In this document: positions 1-8,764 of the stretch, in pieces
Position numbering within the stretch: position 1 is the stretch's first letter
How the letters are laid out: every line of letters begins with the position of its first letter
DNA from: Pseudomonas sp. B21-048
GTDB taxonomy: Bacteria; Pseudomonadota; Gammaproteobacteria; Pseudomonadales; Pseudomonadaceae
Direction: 5' to 3'
NCBI RefSeq assembly: GCF_024748615.1
Contig: NZ_CP087168.1
Coordinates: forward strand, 3,844,001 to 3,908,000
Length of the DNA: 64,000 nucleotides
Program-made: the position numbers and the translations under genes
Notes under the pieces: generated by a model
Databases searched by the model: none
The model's input: only the letters and a program-made list of their open reading frames with translations
Told to the model about the DNA's origin: nothing

Positions 1-1064
1 TAACGCTCATCGACTCGCTTGGCGAACCACGCCGTAGTGAGTTTGCGAGTGATTTTCGGGCTTTGCAGCACAATCCCTGGCAACACCGCACGGGGTAATG
101 GCCGGCCTTCAGCCTGCTCGGCCAAGGCGAACACGCGCCGATACAGCTTGGTGTCCTCGAATTCGAGACTGTTACCCTCCTCCAGTTGATCGCGAATGGT
201 CGGGTTACGCATGTCCAATCGCTTGCCGAGCGTGCGCACCGCCAATTCTGTGGTGTCAGGCATGATCGAGCCGTGGCGCACCAGATCGCCATCCAGCATC
301 AGTGCAATGCCCGTCGCACGACTTACCGCGTTCTGAAATGCCGCATTGCGGCTGGCGTACCAACCGGCGTTGTAATCAGCGAAGCGATACAGCGGTTGCT
401 TGTAGCTCACCGGATAACCGAGCAAGTGGGCAATACCGAAATACAGGCCACCACGGCGCGTGAACACTTCGCGGCGAATCGAGCCATCCACCGGATAGGG
501 ATAATTGCGCGCCTGCTGCTCGGCGAAGTCGATGCTGACCTGCATCGGCCCACCGGTGTGCACTGGGTTGAAACCATCGAACAGCGTCCGCCCCATGGGC
601 ACCATGCCGATGAAGTCATCGAACATCGCGCTGAGTTCTTTTTCACTGCGCGCGGCATTCAGTCGATCGCTGTAACTTTTGCCATTGGGTGAATTCACCT
701 GCAAGGCACCGCTCACCAACAGGCTGGGGATGTGAGCCTTGGCGGCGCGGCGGTCAATCTCGTCCCGGGCGATCTTGCCCAGGCCCGGCACCGGTGGATC
801 AACCTGAAACGTCGATTCCTGCTCAGTGACCGCGAGTACCGAACACAGGTTTTGTGTGGTCGGCGAAACATTCTGCGCGGTAAACGCCGCGTAAATATCC
901 GTGGCCCAACCCTGACGGTCGACTGTCTTGGCCGGGAGCAGACGCAGGATCTCTGCCTTGACCTCGGCAGCCTTGCGGGCCGGCGGTTCCTGAGTGCGCT
1001 GGGTACCGCAACCGGCCAGGAGCAACAACGCCGCGAGGCTCATGATCAATCGATTGGCTTGCAT
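1..1064 (-). CDS. DUF1615 family lipoprotein (partial, C-terminus off the left edge)
   Basis: The reading frame runs leftwards from an ATG at 1064 and is still open at base 1, so about 354 codons are present and the C-terminus is missing. The N-terminus has a hydrophobic signal and a lipobox (LLLAGC, Cys at about residue 20), so the product should be a membrane-anchored lipoprotein. The body, with phrases such as LCSVLAVTEQESTFQVDPPV and GGPMQVSIDFAEQQA, looks like the DUF1615 family of Gram-negative lipoproteins. The EQES segment is reminiscent of lytic-transglycosylase-like folds, but that is only an impression. GGAG lies just upstream of the chosen ATG. An FAD monooxygenase diverges from it about 190 bp away. 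The cellular role is unknown. Confidence 0.75.
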   Translation of the reverse strand, partial: MQANRLIMSLAALLLLAGCGTQRTQEPPARKAAEVKAEILRLLPAKTVDRQGWATDIYAAFTAQNVSPTTQNLCSVLAVTEQESTFQVDPPVPGLGKIARDEIDRRAAKAHIPSLLVSGALQVNSPNGKSYSDRLNAARSEKELSAMFDDFIGMVPMGRTLFDGFNPVHTGGPMQVSIDFAEQQARNYPYPVDGSIRREVFTRRGGLYFGIAHLLGYPVSYKQPLYRFADYNAGWYASRNAAFQNAVSRATGIALMLDGDLVRHGSIMPDTTELAVRTLGKRLDMRNPTIRDQLEEGNSLEFEDTKLYRRVFALAEQAEGRPLPRAVLPGIVLQSPKITRKLTTAWFAKRVDER

Positions 1065-1256
1065 GGTGCTCCATCAAAATCCGTTGAGCCAGGTTAACCA
1101 TACGATCAATGGCATGGCGCAGGCTATGACTGTGACGGTCGCGGACTGTTCCCCCGCCCCGTAGTGCTCAAGCCACGTTTTCCGTTGGGCAGCCGGGCGG
1201 CCGGTGCATCCCGGTTGAACCATACTTGATCCAGACACCCAGGAGGGAACAGGCTC

Positions 1257-2786
1257 ATGAACCGTAGCGATGTGCTGATCATCGGTGCTGGCCCAACCGG
1301 GCTGGTCCTGGCGCTGTGGCTGAGCAAACTGGGGATTGCGGTGCGGATTATCGACAAGACGTCGGCCCCCGGCACCACCTCGCGCGCACTGGCAGTGCAG
1401 GCTCGAACGCTTGAATTGTATCGCCAGCTCGACCTCAGCGCCGCCGTTGTACAAAACGGCCATAAAGTGGCCGCAGCGAATTTCTGGGTCAAGGGCCAAC
1501 CGGTCGCACGCCTGCCACTGAGTACCATCGGCGAGGGTCTGACGCCCTATGCGTTTCTGGAAATCTATCCGCAAGACGAGCACGAACGCCTGCTGATCGA
1601 ACGTTTGGAGGCTTTCGGTATTACGGTGGAGCGCGACACCGAACTGCAGAGCTTCGAGGAAACCGGCGACGGCATCACGGCGATACTGCGCTTGCCTGAT
1701 GGCCAGCAGGAAACCTGCCAGGCCTGTTACCTCGCCGGTTGCGACGGCGCCCGGTCGATTGTGCGCAAGACGCTGGACACCGGTTTTCCGGGCGGCACCT
1801 ACCAGCAGATTTTCTACGTGGCGGATGTGCAGGCTCGCGGCCCCACGTTCAACGGTGAACTGCATGTAGACCTCGACGAAGCTGACTTCCTCGCCGTTTT
1901 CCCCTTGTCCAGCGAAGGTCGCGCCCGACTGATCGGCACGGTTCGCGACGAGCGTGCCGACCGCGCCGAAACCCTCCAGTTTGAAGACGTCAGCAGCCGG
2001 GCCATTGAGAATTTAAAGCTGCGGATAGATCAGGTGAACTGGTTCTCGACCTACCACGTGCATCACCGGGTTGCGGATCACTTTCGCACAGGGCGCGCGT
2101 TTCTATTGGGTGACGCTGCCCATGTCCACAGCCCGGCAGGTGGCCAAGGCATGAACACCGGGATTGGCGATGCGATCAATCTGGCCTGGAAACTCGCAAC
2201 AGTGTTGAGCGGCGGCGCCACGCCCAAACTGCTCGACAGTTATGAAACCGAACGCATCGCCTTTGCCCGGCGCCTGGTAGCCACCACTGATCGGGTCTTC
2301 AGTTTCGTTACGGCCGATGGGCCAATTGCCGACATAGTGCGTATGCGCGTGGCACCTTTTTTGATGCCGAAAATGATCTCGCTGGAACCGGTTAGGGAGT
2401 TCATGTTTCGCACGGTGTCGCAGACCACCCTCAACTATCGCGGCATGCCGTTGAGCGAAGGGGTTGCGGGCCATGTTCACGGCGGTGATCGTCTGCCCTG
2501 GGCCCACGACGCTGAAGGGGACAATTTCGAATCGCTGAAGGACCTGACCTGGCAGGTGCATGTATACGGCGACACCAGCGACGAGATGATCGCCTGGTGC
2601 ACCGAGCATCACCTGCCGGTGCAGGTGTTCGACTGGCGGCCTGTGTTTGAAGCAGTCGGGCTGGCGCGCAACGGGTTTTACCTGCTGCGGCCGGATACGT
2701 ACGTGGCGATTGCCGACTACAGCGCCGATCCGAAGGTGATCGAGCGGTATTTCCGGGACCGTGAGATTCGGCCGTTCTTCGGCTGA
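1257..2786 (+). CDS. FAD-dependent monooxygenase (PheA/TfdB aromatic hydroxylase family)
   Basis: A 509-residue flavoprotein of the single-component aromatic hydroxylase type, using NAD(P)H and O2 to hydroxylate a small substrate. Visible signatures are the Rossmann dinucleotide motif G10-A-G12-P-T-G15, the DG motif in YLAGCDGARS near residue 160, and the second FAD motif GDAAHVHSPAGGQG starting at G285. The C-terminal 110 residues form the variable domain expected in the PheA/MhpA/PCP-monooxygenase branch. A strong Shine-Dalgarno sequence (aggaggga) precedes the ATG. It stands alone, with no aromatic catabolic genes beside it, so the substrate cannot be inferred. Known relatives act on phenols, 3-hydroxyphenylpropionate or polyketides. 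Confidence 0.85.
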   Translation: MNRSDVLIIGAGPTGLVLALWLSKLGIAVRIIDKTSAPGTTSRALAVQARTLELYRQLDLSAAVVQNGHKVAAANFWVKGQPVARLPLSTIGEGLTPYAFLEIYPQDEHERLLIERLEAFGITVERDTELQSFEETGDGITAILRLPDGQQETCQACYLAGCDGARSIVRKTLDTGFPGGTYQQIFYVADVQARGPTFNGELHVDLDEADFLAVFPLSSEGRARLIGTVRDERADRAETLQFEDVSSRAIENLKLRIDQVNWFSTYHVHHRVADHFRTGRAFLLGDAAHVHSPAGGQGMNTGIGDAINLAWKLATVLSGGATPKLLDSYETERIAFARRLVATTDRVFSFVTADGPIADIVRMRVAPFLMPKMISLEPVREFMFRTVSQTTLNYRGMPLSEGVAGHVHGGDRLPWAHDAEGDNFESLKDLTWQVHVYGDTSDEMIAWCTEHHLPVQVFDWRPVFEAVGLARNGFYLLRPDTYVAIADYSADPKVIERYFRDREIRPFFG

Positions 2787-2805
2787 ACCCACGATTACCG
2801 AGACT

Positions 2806-2914
2806 GATCGTTCCCACGCTCTGCGTGGGAATGCAGCCAGGGACGCTCCGCGTCCCAACAAGCGTGACGCAGAGCGTCACAGGAGGCGTTCCCACGCGTA
2901 GCATGGGAACGATC
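2806..2914. repeat. Palindromic intergenic repeat, family A copy 1
   Basis: It opens with GATCGTTCCCACGCTCTGCG and closes with the imperfect reverse complement ending ATGGGAACGATC. Internal arms read GACGCTCCGCGTC and GTGACGCAGAGCGTCAC. It sits between the convergent FAD monooxygenase and hemB genes. Copies of the same family lie at 55369-55470 and 61799-61910. The layout is that of the REP/REPIN-type repeats common in fluorescent pseudomonads. Confidence 0.85.
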
Positions 2915-2925
2915 TTTCAAAACAG

Positions 2926-3900
2926 TTAGATCCCGGCCAGGGCCAGGTCCATCGCGAAGTAGGTGAAGATCAAATCCGCCCCGGCCCGCTTGATCGCCCC
3001 CAGGCTCTCACGTACCACTCGGTCTTCATCGATTGCCCCAGCCTGGGCGGCGAATTTGATCATCGCGTACTCGCCACTCACCTGATACGCCGACAGCGGC
3101 AAACGCGAGGCTTCGCGGATGTCACGGATGATGTCCAAGTAGGCGCCGGCCGGTTTGACCATCAACGCGTCGGCGCCTTCCTGCTCGTCCATCAGAGATT
3201 CACGCACGGCTTCGCGGCGGTTCATCGGGTTCATCTGATAGCTTTTTCGGTCGCCCTTCAGCGCACTGCCGCCGGCCTCGCGGAACGGGCCATAAAGTGC
3301 CGAAGCGAATTTGGTCGAATAGGCCATGATCGCGGTCTGGCTGAAGCCCGCTTCATCGAGCGCCCGGCGAATGGCCTGGACCTGCCCGTCCATGGCCGCC
3401 GACGGTGCAATCACATCGGCGCCAGCCCGAGCAGCCGCTACGGCTTGTTTGCCGAGGTTGATCAAGGTCTGGTCATTGTCGACTTCGTGGTGGTGCAATA
3501 CACCGCAATGGCCGTGGTCGGTGTACTCGCAGAAACAGGTGTCGGACATCACGATCATGTCCGGCACGGCATCCTTGGCGATGCGCGACATGCGCGACAC
3601 CAGACCATTGTCGCTCCAGGTGTCGCTGCCGCTGTTGTCCAGATGATGGGACACGCCAAACGTCATCACCGACTTGATCCCGGCCCGAGCGTAACGCTCG
3701 ATCTCGCCGGCCAGCTTCGACTCGGGAATGCGCATCACTCCGGGCATGCTCTTGATCGGCACGAAATCGTCGATTTCTTCCTCGACGAAAATCGGCAGCA
3801 CCAGGTCGTTCAAGCTGAACTCGGTTTCCTGGAACAGGCTGCGCAGGCTCGCATTGCGGCGCAGACGGCGTGGACGTGCTTCGGGGAACTGACTGGGCAT
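2926..3900 (-). CDS. hemB: Delta-aminolevulinic acid dehydratase (porphobilinogen synthase), zinc-cysteine type
   Basis: Condenses two 5-aminolevulinate molecules into porphobilinogen, the second common step of tetrapyrrole synthesis, in the cytosol. The 324-residue protein matches E. coli HemB in length and almost segment by segment ([36 protein letters not shown]). The Schiff-base lysines are K197 in YSTKFAS and K249 in LMVKPAGAY. The metal loop [14 protein letters not shown] carries C122, C124 and C132, the three-cysteine zinc site. The well-studied P. aeruginosa enzyme lacks this cysteine site and depends on magnesium, so this gene may be a second, enterobacterial-type hemB; the paralogue would lie elsewhere. 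It is convergent with the upstream monooxygenase and monocistronic as far as can be seen. Confidence 0.95.
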   Translation of the reverse strand: MPSQFPEARPRRLRRNASLRSLFQETEFSLNDLVLPIFVEEEIDDFVPIKSMPGVMRIPESKLAGEIERYARAGIKSVMTFGVSHHLDNSGSDTWSDNGLVSRMSRIAKDAVPDMIVMSDTCFCEYTDHGHCGVLHHHEVDNDQTLINLGKQAVAAARAGADVIAPSAAMDGQVQAIRRALDEAGFSQTAIMAYSTKFASALYGPFREAGGSALKGDRKSYQMNPMNRREAVRESLMDEQEGADALMVKPAGAYLDIIRDIREASRLPLSAYQVSGEYAMIKFAAQAGAIDEDRVVRESLGAIKRAGADLIFTYFAMDLALAGI

Positions 3901-4052
3901 GGGTCTTCCTGAAAAAACGGCGGATGAGAGAATAGTCGTAGGGGGCGAAGCTTATGCCCAGTGCGGCGCTGGGCACAAACCTCGATCGCTCAAGGCTGCA
4001 TTACCGCACTGGTAACAATCACCGCATCCAGCACAGAACCCTGTGGGATAGC

Positions 4053-4760
4053 TCAAAGAGGTTGCTTGGGGATTTCCAACCCGCGAATCACCGCAGGTCT
4101 TGCCAGGAAACGTTCCAGTACGCGGGTGACGTTGGGGAAATTCTGGATACCGACCAGGTCGCCGGCCTCGTAGAAGCCAATCAGGTTGCGTACCCATGGA
4201 AAGGTCGCGATGTCGGCGATGGTATAGCGTTCACCCATGATCCAGTCGCGCCCTTGCAGACGGCCATCGAGGACGTTAAGCAAGCGCTTGCTTTCGTCGA
4301 CGTAGCGATCACGGGGACGCTTGTCTTCGTAGTCCTTGCCAGCGAATTTGTTGAAGAAACCGAGCTGGCCGAACATCGGACCGATACCGCCCATCTGAAA
4401 CATCAGCCATTGAAGGGTCTCATAACGCGCCGCCGATTCCTGCGCCAGCAGTTGCCCGCTCTTGTCGGCGAGGTAAATCAGAATCGCCCCGGACTCGAAC
4501 AACGCCAGCGGTTGGTCCCCTGGACCGTGGGGGTCGAGGATTGCCGGGATCTTGTTATTGGGGTTCAGCGACAGAAATTCAGGGGATAACTGATCATGGG
4601 TGTCGAAGCTCACACGATGCGGCTCGTAGGGCAGCCCGATTTCCTCGAGCATGATCGAAACCTTGACGCCATTGGGCGTTGGCAAGGAATAGAGCTGGAT
4701 CCACTCCGGGTACTGTGCCGGCCATTTTCGGGTGATGGGGAATGCAGACAAATCGGTCAT
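4053..4760 (-). CDS. Glutathione S-transferase family protein, YfcG/Nu-class-like
   Basis: About 235 residues. The N-terminal thioredoxin-fold domain has LYSLPTPNGVKVSIMLEEIG, with the TPNG start of helix 1 typical of YfcG and YghU. The glutathione-binding segments NNKIPAI and LFESGAILIYLAD follow. The all-helical C-terminal domain contains YTIADIATFPWVRN. Nu-class relatives act as glutathione-dependent disulfide-bond reductases rather than classical transferases, and that is the likelier activity here. The start is uncertain: ATG at 4760 (MTDLSAF) fits the family, with an in-frame ATG at 4769. The much longer open frame up to 4940 lacks family similarity at its N-terminus. It follows the hemB promoter region but is not clearly in an operon with it. 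Confidence 0.85.
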   Translation of the reverse strand: MTDLSAFPITRKWPAQYPEWIQLYSLPTPNGVKVSIMLEEIGLPYEPHRVSFDTHDQLSPEFLSLNPNNKIPAILDPHGPGDQPLALFESGAILIYLADKSGQLLAQESAARYETLQWLMFQMGGIGPMFGQLGFFNKFAGKDYEDKRPRDRYVDESKRLLNVLDGRLQGRDWIMGERYTIADIATFPWVRNLIGFYEAGDLVGIQNFPNVTRVLERFLARPAVIRGLEIPKQPL

Positions 4761-5074
4761 AAGGGGCATCCACGGAAAAATCGAAGCGAAGATCATAATG
4801 TAGAGCTGCCGAAGGCTGCGCCTACGAGGAAGCCGGGTAACAGGAAATATGCCTCGTCCATAAATCCGCAACATCTTGTCGATAACCTTTCCTCCAATCC
4901 GTTCAAGGGTGGCTAAAGTTCCAGGCACGGATCGAACCAAAGGGCTTCAGAGGACTCTGAGCATTGCCCTTTAGAAAACGGACCGGAGCAACGACATGGA
5001 AAACACTCGATGCCGGGCGCTCGCAGTGTGAAAGCTTGTCAGCCTTAACCGAATACGCTGGAGAGACCTATTCG

Positions 5075-5749
5075 ATGATGAATCCATTGAAATTCGCCCA
5101 ACGCTTCAAACATCGTGCTTATGTCTTCCTGCCCTCTCTGCTGGCGGTCAGCGCCTTGTTTTTGTCGCTGGAGTCCAGTGACAGCCGCGCCCAACCGGCG
5201 GACGGCACCCAGACGCTGGTGTTCCTGCGCCACGCGGAAAAACCCGCCGGCGGCCTGGGTCAGCTCAATTGTCAGGGACTGAACCGCGCCATTGACCTGG
5301 CCACCTTGTTGCCGGAAAAATTCGGCAAGGCCAACTACGTGTTTGCCGCCAACCCGACGCGCAATGTCGAGGAAGGCGAACTGGATAATTCCTATAGTTA
5401 CATCCGCCCCCTGATGACCATCAGTCCCAGCGCGATCAAGCTTGGTTTGCCGGTGAACATCAACTTCTCGGCTAACGACACCAGCAATCTGGCGGATGAA
5501 CTGCTCCATGACAAGTATCACAACTCGGTCATCTATACGGCCTGGTCCCATGGTTACTTACCCGAACTGATCAACAAGGTCGCCGGGGAAGCCGTCGGCA
5601 AAAAACAGAACATCACCGATGACTGGGAATCGAGCGACTACGACTCGCTGTACGTGCTCACGCTGACCTGGCACAACGGCAAGGCCAGCCTGCAGAGCCA
5701 CAGCTACAAGCAAGGGTTGGATAACGGTCGGGAGAGCTGTCCGACGTAA
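5075..5749 (+). CDS. Histidine phosphatase family protein, probably exported
   Basis: About 224 residues from an ATG at 5075 preceded by GGAGAG; the frame is open further upstream but that part has no protein-like features. A hydrophobic segment at roughly residues 15-32 (VFLPSLLAVSALFL) suggests a signal peptide or anchor. Directly after it, LVFLRHAEKP is the RHx catalytic motif of the phosphoglycerate-mutase-like superfamily, whose His becomes phosphorylated. A second motif candidate is TAWSHGYLPELI. The substrate is unknown. It is convergent with selU, and the intergenic region holds a small hairpin. Confidence 0.75.
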   Translation: MMNPLKFAQRFKHRAYVFLPSLLAVSALFLSLESSDSRAQPADGTQTLVFLRHAEKPAGGLGQLNCQGLNRAIDLATLLPEKFGKANYVFAANPTRNVEEGELDNSYSYIRPLMTISPSAIKLGLPVNINFSANDTSNLADELLHDKYHNSVIYTAWSHGYLPELINKVAGEAVGKKQNITDDWESSDYDSLYVLTLTWHNGKASLQSHSYKQGLDNGRESCPT

Positions 5750-5767
5750 GCGGTCGGGCGGCTGTCA

Positions 5768-5790
5768 GGCCTCTTCGCGGGCAAGAGGCC
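5768..5790. terminator. Hairpin between convergent genes
   Basis: GGCCTCTT and AAGAGGCC arms flank cgcgggc. It lies between the histidine phosphatase stop and the selU stop. There is no long T-run, so it may be a short REP hairpin rather than a classical intrinsic terminator. Confidence 0.4.
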
Positions 5791-5804
5791 AGTAAACCCG
5801 CCAC

Positions 5805-6911
5805 CTAACCCCGCTGGTTACCTCGCGCTCTCAGATATTCGAGCACCGCCCCCCGCTCCCCGACAAACTCGATCCGCGTCCCCTTTTTCTCCCGCTGAAA
5901 CGCATACATCGGGTCGTAATACTCACGCAGCAACCCTTCGATCCAGTCCCGGTGCAAATCCACCGCGCCGCTATTCGCCTGTTCTGCCAGCGCGGCTTCC
6001 ATCAAAATCAACATCCGCTGATGACGTTCGCCACCCAACCGTTTCTGGACATTGTTCAAACTCGCCAGCAAACGTTCGGAAAACAGCGCGAAGCCTTCAT
6101 CGCCATGCACTTCGATGAACTCGGCGCACAAGTCCACCACGTAATCACGCAGGATCCGCTCGACCCGCCCTTCCAGGCTGTCTTCCAGCCAGACCATCGA
6201 AAATTGCTGCATGCCCTGATACAGCGGCAGCGGCAAGGCGCAACTGCCAATCGCGCGGCTCTCGTCTTCCAGCACGAACTGTTCGATACCGCGGGCGCGC
6301 TTCTTCAGCACGTCCACGGCCAAGCGATTTTCAAAGTCGATGTTGGAGGGCTGGCCGGTGGCGCGCTTGCCGAAACTGGAGCCGCGATGATGGGCGTGGC
6401 CTTCAAGGTCCAGCCCGTTGTTCAATTGCGTGAGCACCTCGGTCTTGCCGGTGCCGGTCATGCCACCCAGCAAAACGAAATCGCACTGGGCAATGGCCTG
6501 ATCGAGCGTGTCGAGCAAAAAGGTGCGCATGGCCTTGTAGCCGCCACCGACCCGCGGATAGTCGATACCCGCTTCGTCCTTCAGCCACTGCTGAACGATC
6601 TGCGAACGTAGCCCGCCGCGAAAACAATATAAATAGCCATCTGGATGCGCCCGGGCAAAATCGGCCCAGGCCTGGATGCGCTCGGCCTTGATCTCGCCAG
6701 ACACCAATTGATGCCCCAGCGTGATGGCCGCTTGCTGACCTTGCTGCTTGTAGCAAGTGCCGATCCGTTGCCGCTCGAGGTCATTCATCAGCGGCAGGTT
6801 GACCACGCCGGGGAATGAGCCCTTGAGGAATTCGACCGGCGCGCGGGTATCCATCATCGGCCGATCGTTGAGAAAGATGTCGCGGTAATCGGTGAAGTCG
6901 ATGGACATCAA
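5805..6911 (-). CDS. selU: tRNA 2-selenouridine synthase
   Basis: Replaces the sulfur of 2-thiouridine with selenium, via a geranylated intermediate, at the wobble position of Lys, Glu and Gln tRNAs, using selenophosphate. At 368 residues it matches the SelU/YbbB/MnmH length. An N-terminal rhodanese domain (about 15-125) has the catalytic Cys96 in [10 protein letters not shown], and a P-loop GGMTGTGKT at 149-157 begins the C-terminal ATPase-like domain. Its start codon overlaps the end of selD by four bases (ATGA), so the two are co-translated. With SelD it forms a complete selenium-to-tRNA module. No selA, selB or selC is seen in this window. Confidence 0.95.
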   Translation of the reverse strand: MMSIDFTDYRDIFLNDRPMMDTRAPVEFLKGSFPGVVNLPLMNDLERQRIGTCYKQQGQQAAITLGHQLVSGEIKAERIQAWADFARAHPDGYLYCFRGGLRSQIVQQWLKDEAGIDYPRVGGGYKAMRTFLLDTLDQAIAQCDFVLLGGMTGTGKTEVLTQLNNGLDLEGHAHHRGSSFGKRATGQPSNIDFENRLAVDVLKKRARGIEQFVLEDESRAIGSCALPLPLYQGMQQFSMVWLEDSLEGRVERILRDYVVDLCAEFIEVHGDEGFALFSERLLASLNNVQKRLGGERHQRMLILMEAALAEQANSGAVDLHRDWIEGLLREYYDPMYAFQREKKGTRIEFVGERGAVLEYLRARGNQRG

Positions 6912-7942
6912 AACACCTCTACCGCGTTGGTCTGTCGCTCAACCAGTTCGCCGATCGGCTCAAGGCTCAGGCCGAGTTCGGCGGCTATTTTGAGGAATTG
7001 TTCGTTACCTTCAGGGGTGACAGCAATCAGCAGGCCGCCGCTGGTCTGCGGGTCGCAGAGCACGCGTTTATGCAACTCCTGGAGCCGGCCAACCTTGTTG
7101 GCGTAACTGTCAAAATTGCGCAGCGTGCCGCCCGGCACACAGCCCTGATCAAGATAGTACTCGACACCCGGCAGGCGCGGCACCCGGTCATATTCGATGC
7201 GGGCGGTCACGTTGCTGCCGTCGGCCATTTCCACCAAGTGCCCGAGCAGGCCAAAACCGGTGACGTCGGTCATCGCGGTCACGCCGTCGAGTTTGCCGAA
7301 ACGGCTGCCGGGTTTGTTCAGGGTGCACATCCAGTCGCGCGCCAGGCCAATGTCGGCATGGCGCAACTTGCCCTTCTTCTCGGCCGTGGTGAAGATGCCG
7401 ATGCCCAAGGGCTTGGTGAGATACAGCAAGCAACCGGCGGTGGCGGTGTCGTTGCGCTTCATGTGGCGCTTTTCCACCAGCCCGGTCACGGCCAGGCCGA
7501 AGATCGGTTCTGGCGCGTCGATGGAATGGCCGCCAGCCAGTGGGATCCCCGCTTCATCGCAGACCGAACGCCCGCCGCGAATCACTTCCCGGGCAATCTC
7601 CGGCGCCAGCACATTGACCGGCCAGCCGAGGATCGCAATCGCCATCAACGGATCGCCGCCCATGGCGTAGATATCGCTGATGGCGTTGGTGGCGGCTATG
7701 CGACCGAAGTCGAACGGATCGTCGACGATCGGCATGAAAAAGTCGGTGGTCGATACTACGCCACGCTCTTCGTCGATGGCATACACCGCCGCGTCATCGC
7801 GCGAGGCGTTGCCGACCCAGAGTTTCGGGTCCAGGTTCTGCGCACCGCTGCCGGCCAGAATTACCTCCAGCACCTGGGGCGAAATCTTGCAGCCACAACC
7901 TGCGCCGTGGCTGTACTGGGTCAGACGAATCGGCTCGCTCAT
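6908..7942 (-). CDS. selD: Selenophosphate synthase (selenide, water dikinase)
   Basis: Makes selenophosphate from selenide and ATP, the selenium donor for SelU and, where present, for selenocysteine synthesis. The chosen ATG at 7942 gives 344 residues starting [19 protein letters not shown], nearly identical to E. coli SelD; C16 and K19 correspond to its catalytic Cys17 and Lys20. Further landmarks are [38 protein letters not shown] and [11 protein letters not shown]. The frame is open further upstream but the extra 28 residues have no family match. The active-site residue is Cys, not selenocysteine. It is the first gene of the selD-selU operon. Confidence 0.95.
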   Translation of the reverse strand: MSEPIRLTQYSHGAGCGCKISPQVLEVILAGSGAQNLDPKLWVGNASRDDAAVYAIDEERGVVSTTDFFMPIVDDPFDFGRIAATNAISDIYAMGGDPLMAIAILGWPVNVLAPEIAREVIRGGRSVCDEAGIPLAGGHSIDAPEPIFGLAVTGLVEKRHMKRNDTATAGCLLYLTKPLGIGIFTTAEKKGKLRHADIGLARDWMCTLNKPGSRFGKLDGVTAMTDVTGFGLLGHLVEMADGSNVTARIEYDRVPRLPGVEYYLDQGCVPGGTLRNFDSYANKVGRLQELHKRVLCDPQTSGGLLIAVTPEGNEQFLKIAAELGLSLEPIGELVERQTNAVEVF

Positions 7943-8212
7943 CGGGGGGCACCTTGTGAAGTCAATGCCGAGGATTCTACAGCAACGGAGCGAGCCTACT
8001 CGCGATAGGGCCGAAGTATTCAACATAGAGACGGACTGTGACGGTTCCGCCGGCGCACCTTGGGCCTTAAGCTAGGATCATTGGGGGCCGGGAAGGCTCT
8101 ATGATTACGAGGCGTCCGGCTGTCGCCAGTCACTGTCACCGTCCGACAATTCGACTGAATTTTCCCCGAGCCTCGCGATCCCTCTATAACTACAGGGAGG
8201 AATACTGGCTTT

Positions 8213-8440
8213 ATGAACAATGCAAAACTTTTCGTTATTGAATACACCCTTCATGGCCAGCCCAAGTCTTTCATTATCCGTCTGGACAAAATGAACAATG
8301 CAGAGGCTTGGCACTGGGCAAGTTGCGACGCCGGTGTCGGCCGGATCCCGCGCTTTGGTCGTGAGCAGGTGCAAAAGACCAGCAAACCGCTGGCGGAAAA
8401 ATTCGGCATCGAGAATGTGACCTGGCGACCGGCCAGTTGA
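8213..8440 (+). CDS. Small conserved Pseudomonas protein, DUF6555-like
   Basis: 75 residues, cytosolic, no signal or membrane segment. A good Shine-Dalgarno (agggagga) precedes the ATG. The sequence, with FIIRLDKMNNAEAWHWASC and GVGRIPRFGREQV, recalls the small DUF6555 family found mainly in Pseudomonas; the family number is from memory. The function is unknown. It is followed within 35 bp by a strong terminator hairpin, so it is a single-gene unit. The roughly 270-bp region upstream of it, shared with divergent selD, presumably carries both promoters, but I see no clear sigma-70 boxes. Confidence 0.7.
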   Translation: MNNAKLFVIEYTLHGQPKSFIIRLDKMNNAEAWHWASCDAGVGRIPRFGREQVQKTSKPLAEKFGIENVTWRPAS

Positions 8441-8472
8441 GCGTCAAAAAGGAGGGGAAAGACTCAAATCGA

Positions 8473-8499
8473 AGTGGAGCCTGGAAGGCTCCACTTTTT
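8473..8499. terminator. Intrinsic terminator after the small DUF6555-like gene
   Basis: AGTGGAGCC and GGCTCCACT arms (9 bp) around TGGAA, followed by TTTT. It separates the plus-strand small gene from the convergent metallothionein gene. Confidence 0.8.
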
Positions 8500-8509
8500 G
8501 GCTGAACGG

Positions 8510-8668
8510 TCAGTGTTTAGCACACTTGCAGCCTTTGGTGGCGCATTCTTCGCCGTGTTCGTGGTGCTTGGCGCAGGCTTCACAGCAAAAGTGCTTGCCG
8601 TGGCGCACGATGGGGTGTTCACCCAGCTTACAGTTGCATTTCGGGCAGTCGCAGGTACCGTCATTCAT
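8510..8668 (-). CDS. Metallothionein (bacterial, BmtA/SmtA-like)
   Basis: 52 residues from ATG 8668, with GGAG about 11 bases upstream. Ten cysteines (C6, C8, C11, C13, C28, C29, C32, C42, C47, C49) occur in CxC, CxxC and CC pairs together with a His-rich stretch. The pattern CDCPKCNC, then FCCEACAKHH, then GCKCAKH matches the Pseudomonas metallothioneins that bind Zn, Cd or Cu. The core contains the AYC/FCC zinc-finger-like element seen in SmtA. It should act in the cytosol in metal storage or buffering. Unlike some Pseudomonas homologues it has no long C-terminal tail. The longer open frame to 8716 is not needed. Confidence 0.85.
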   Translation of the reverse strand: MNDGTCDCPKCNCKLGEHPIVRHGKHFCCEACAKHHEHGEECATKGCKCAKH

Positions 8669-8764
8669 AAGTCTGAACTCCGTGGTTAGGGTCGTCCGGG
8701 TGCGACGGGGGCGCACCGTAATACCAGTGTAGGAGTTGGAATCAGTCCTGCCCCGCTCACGACA

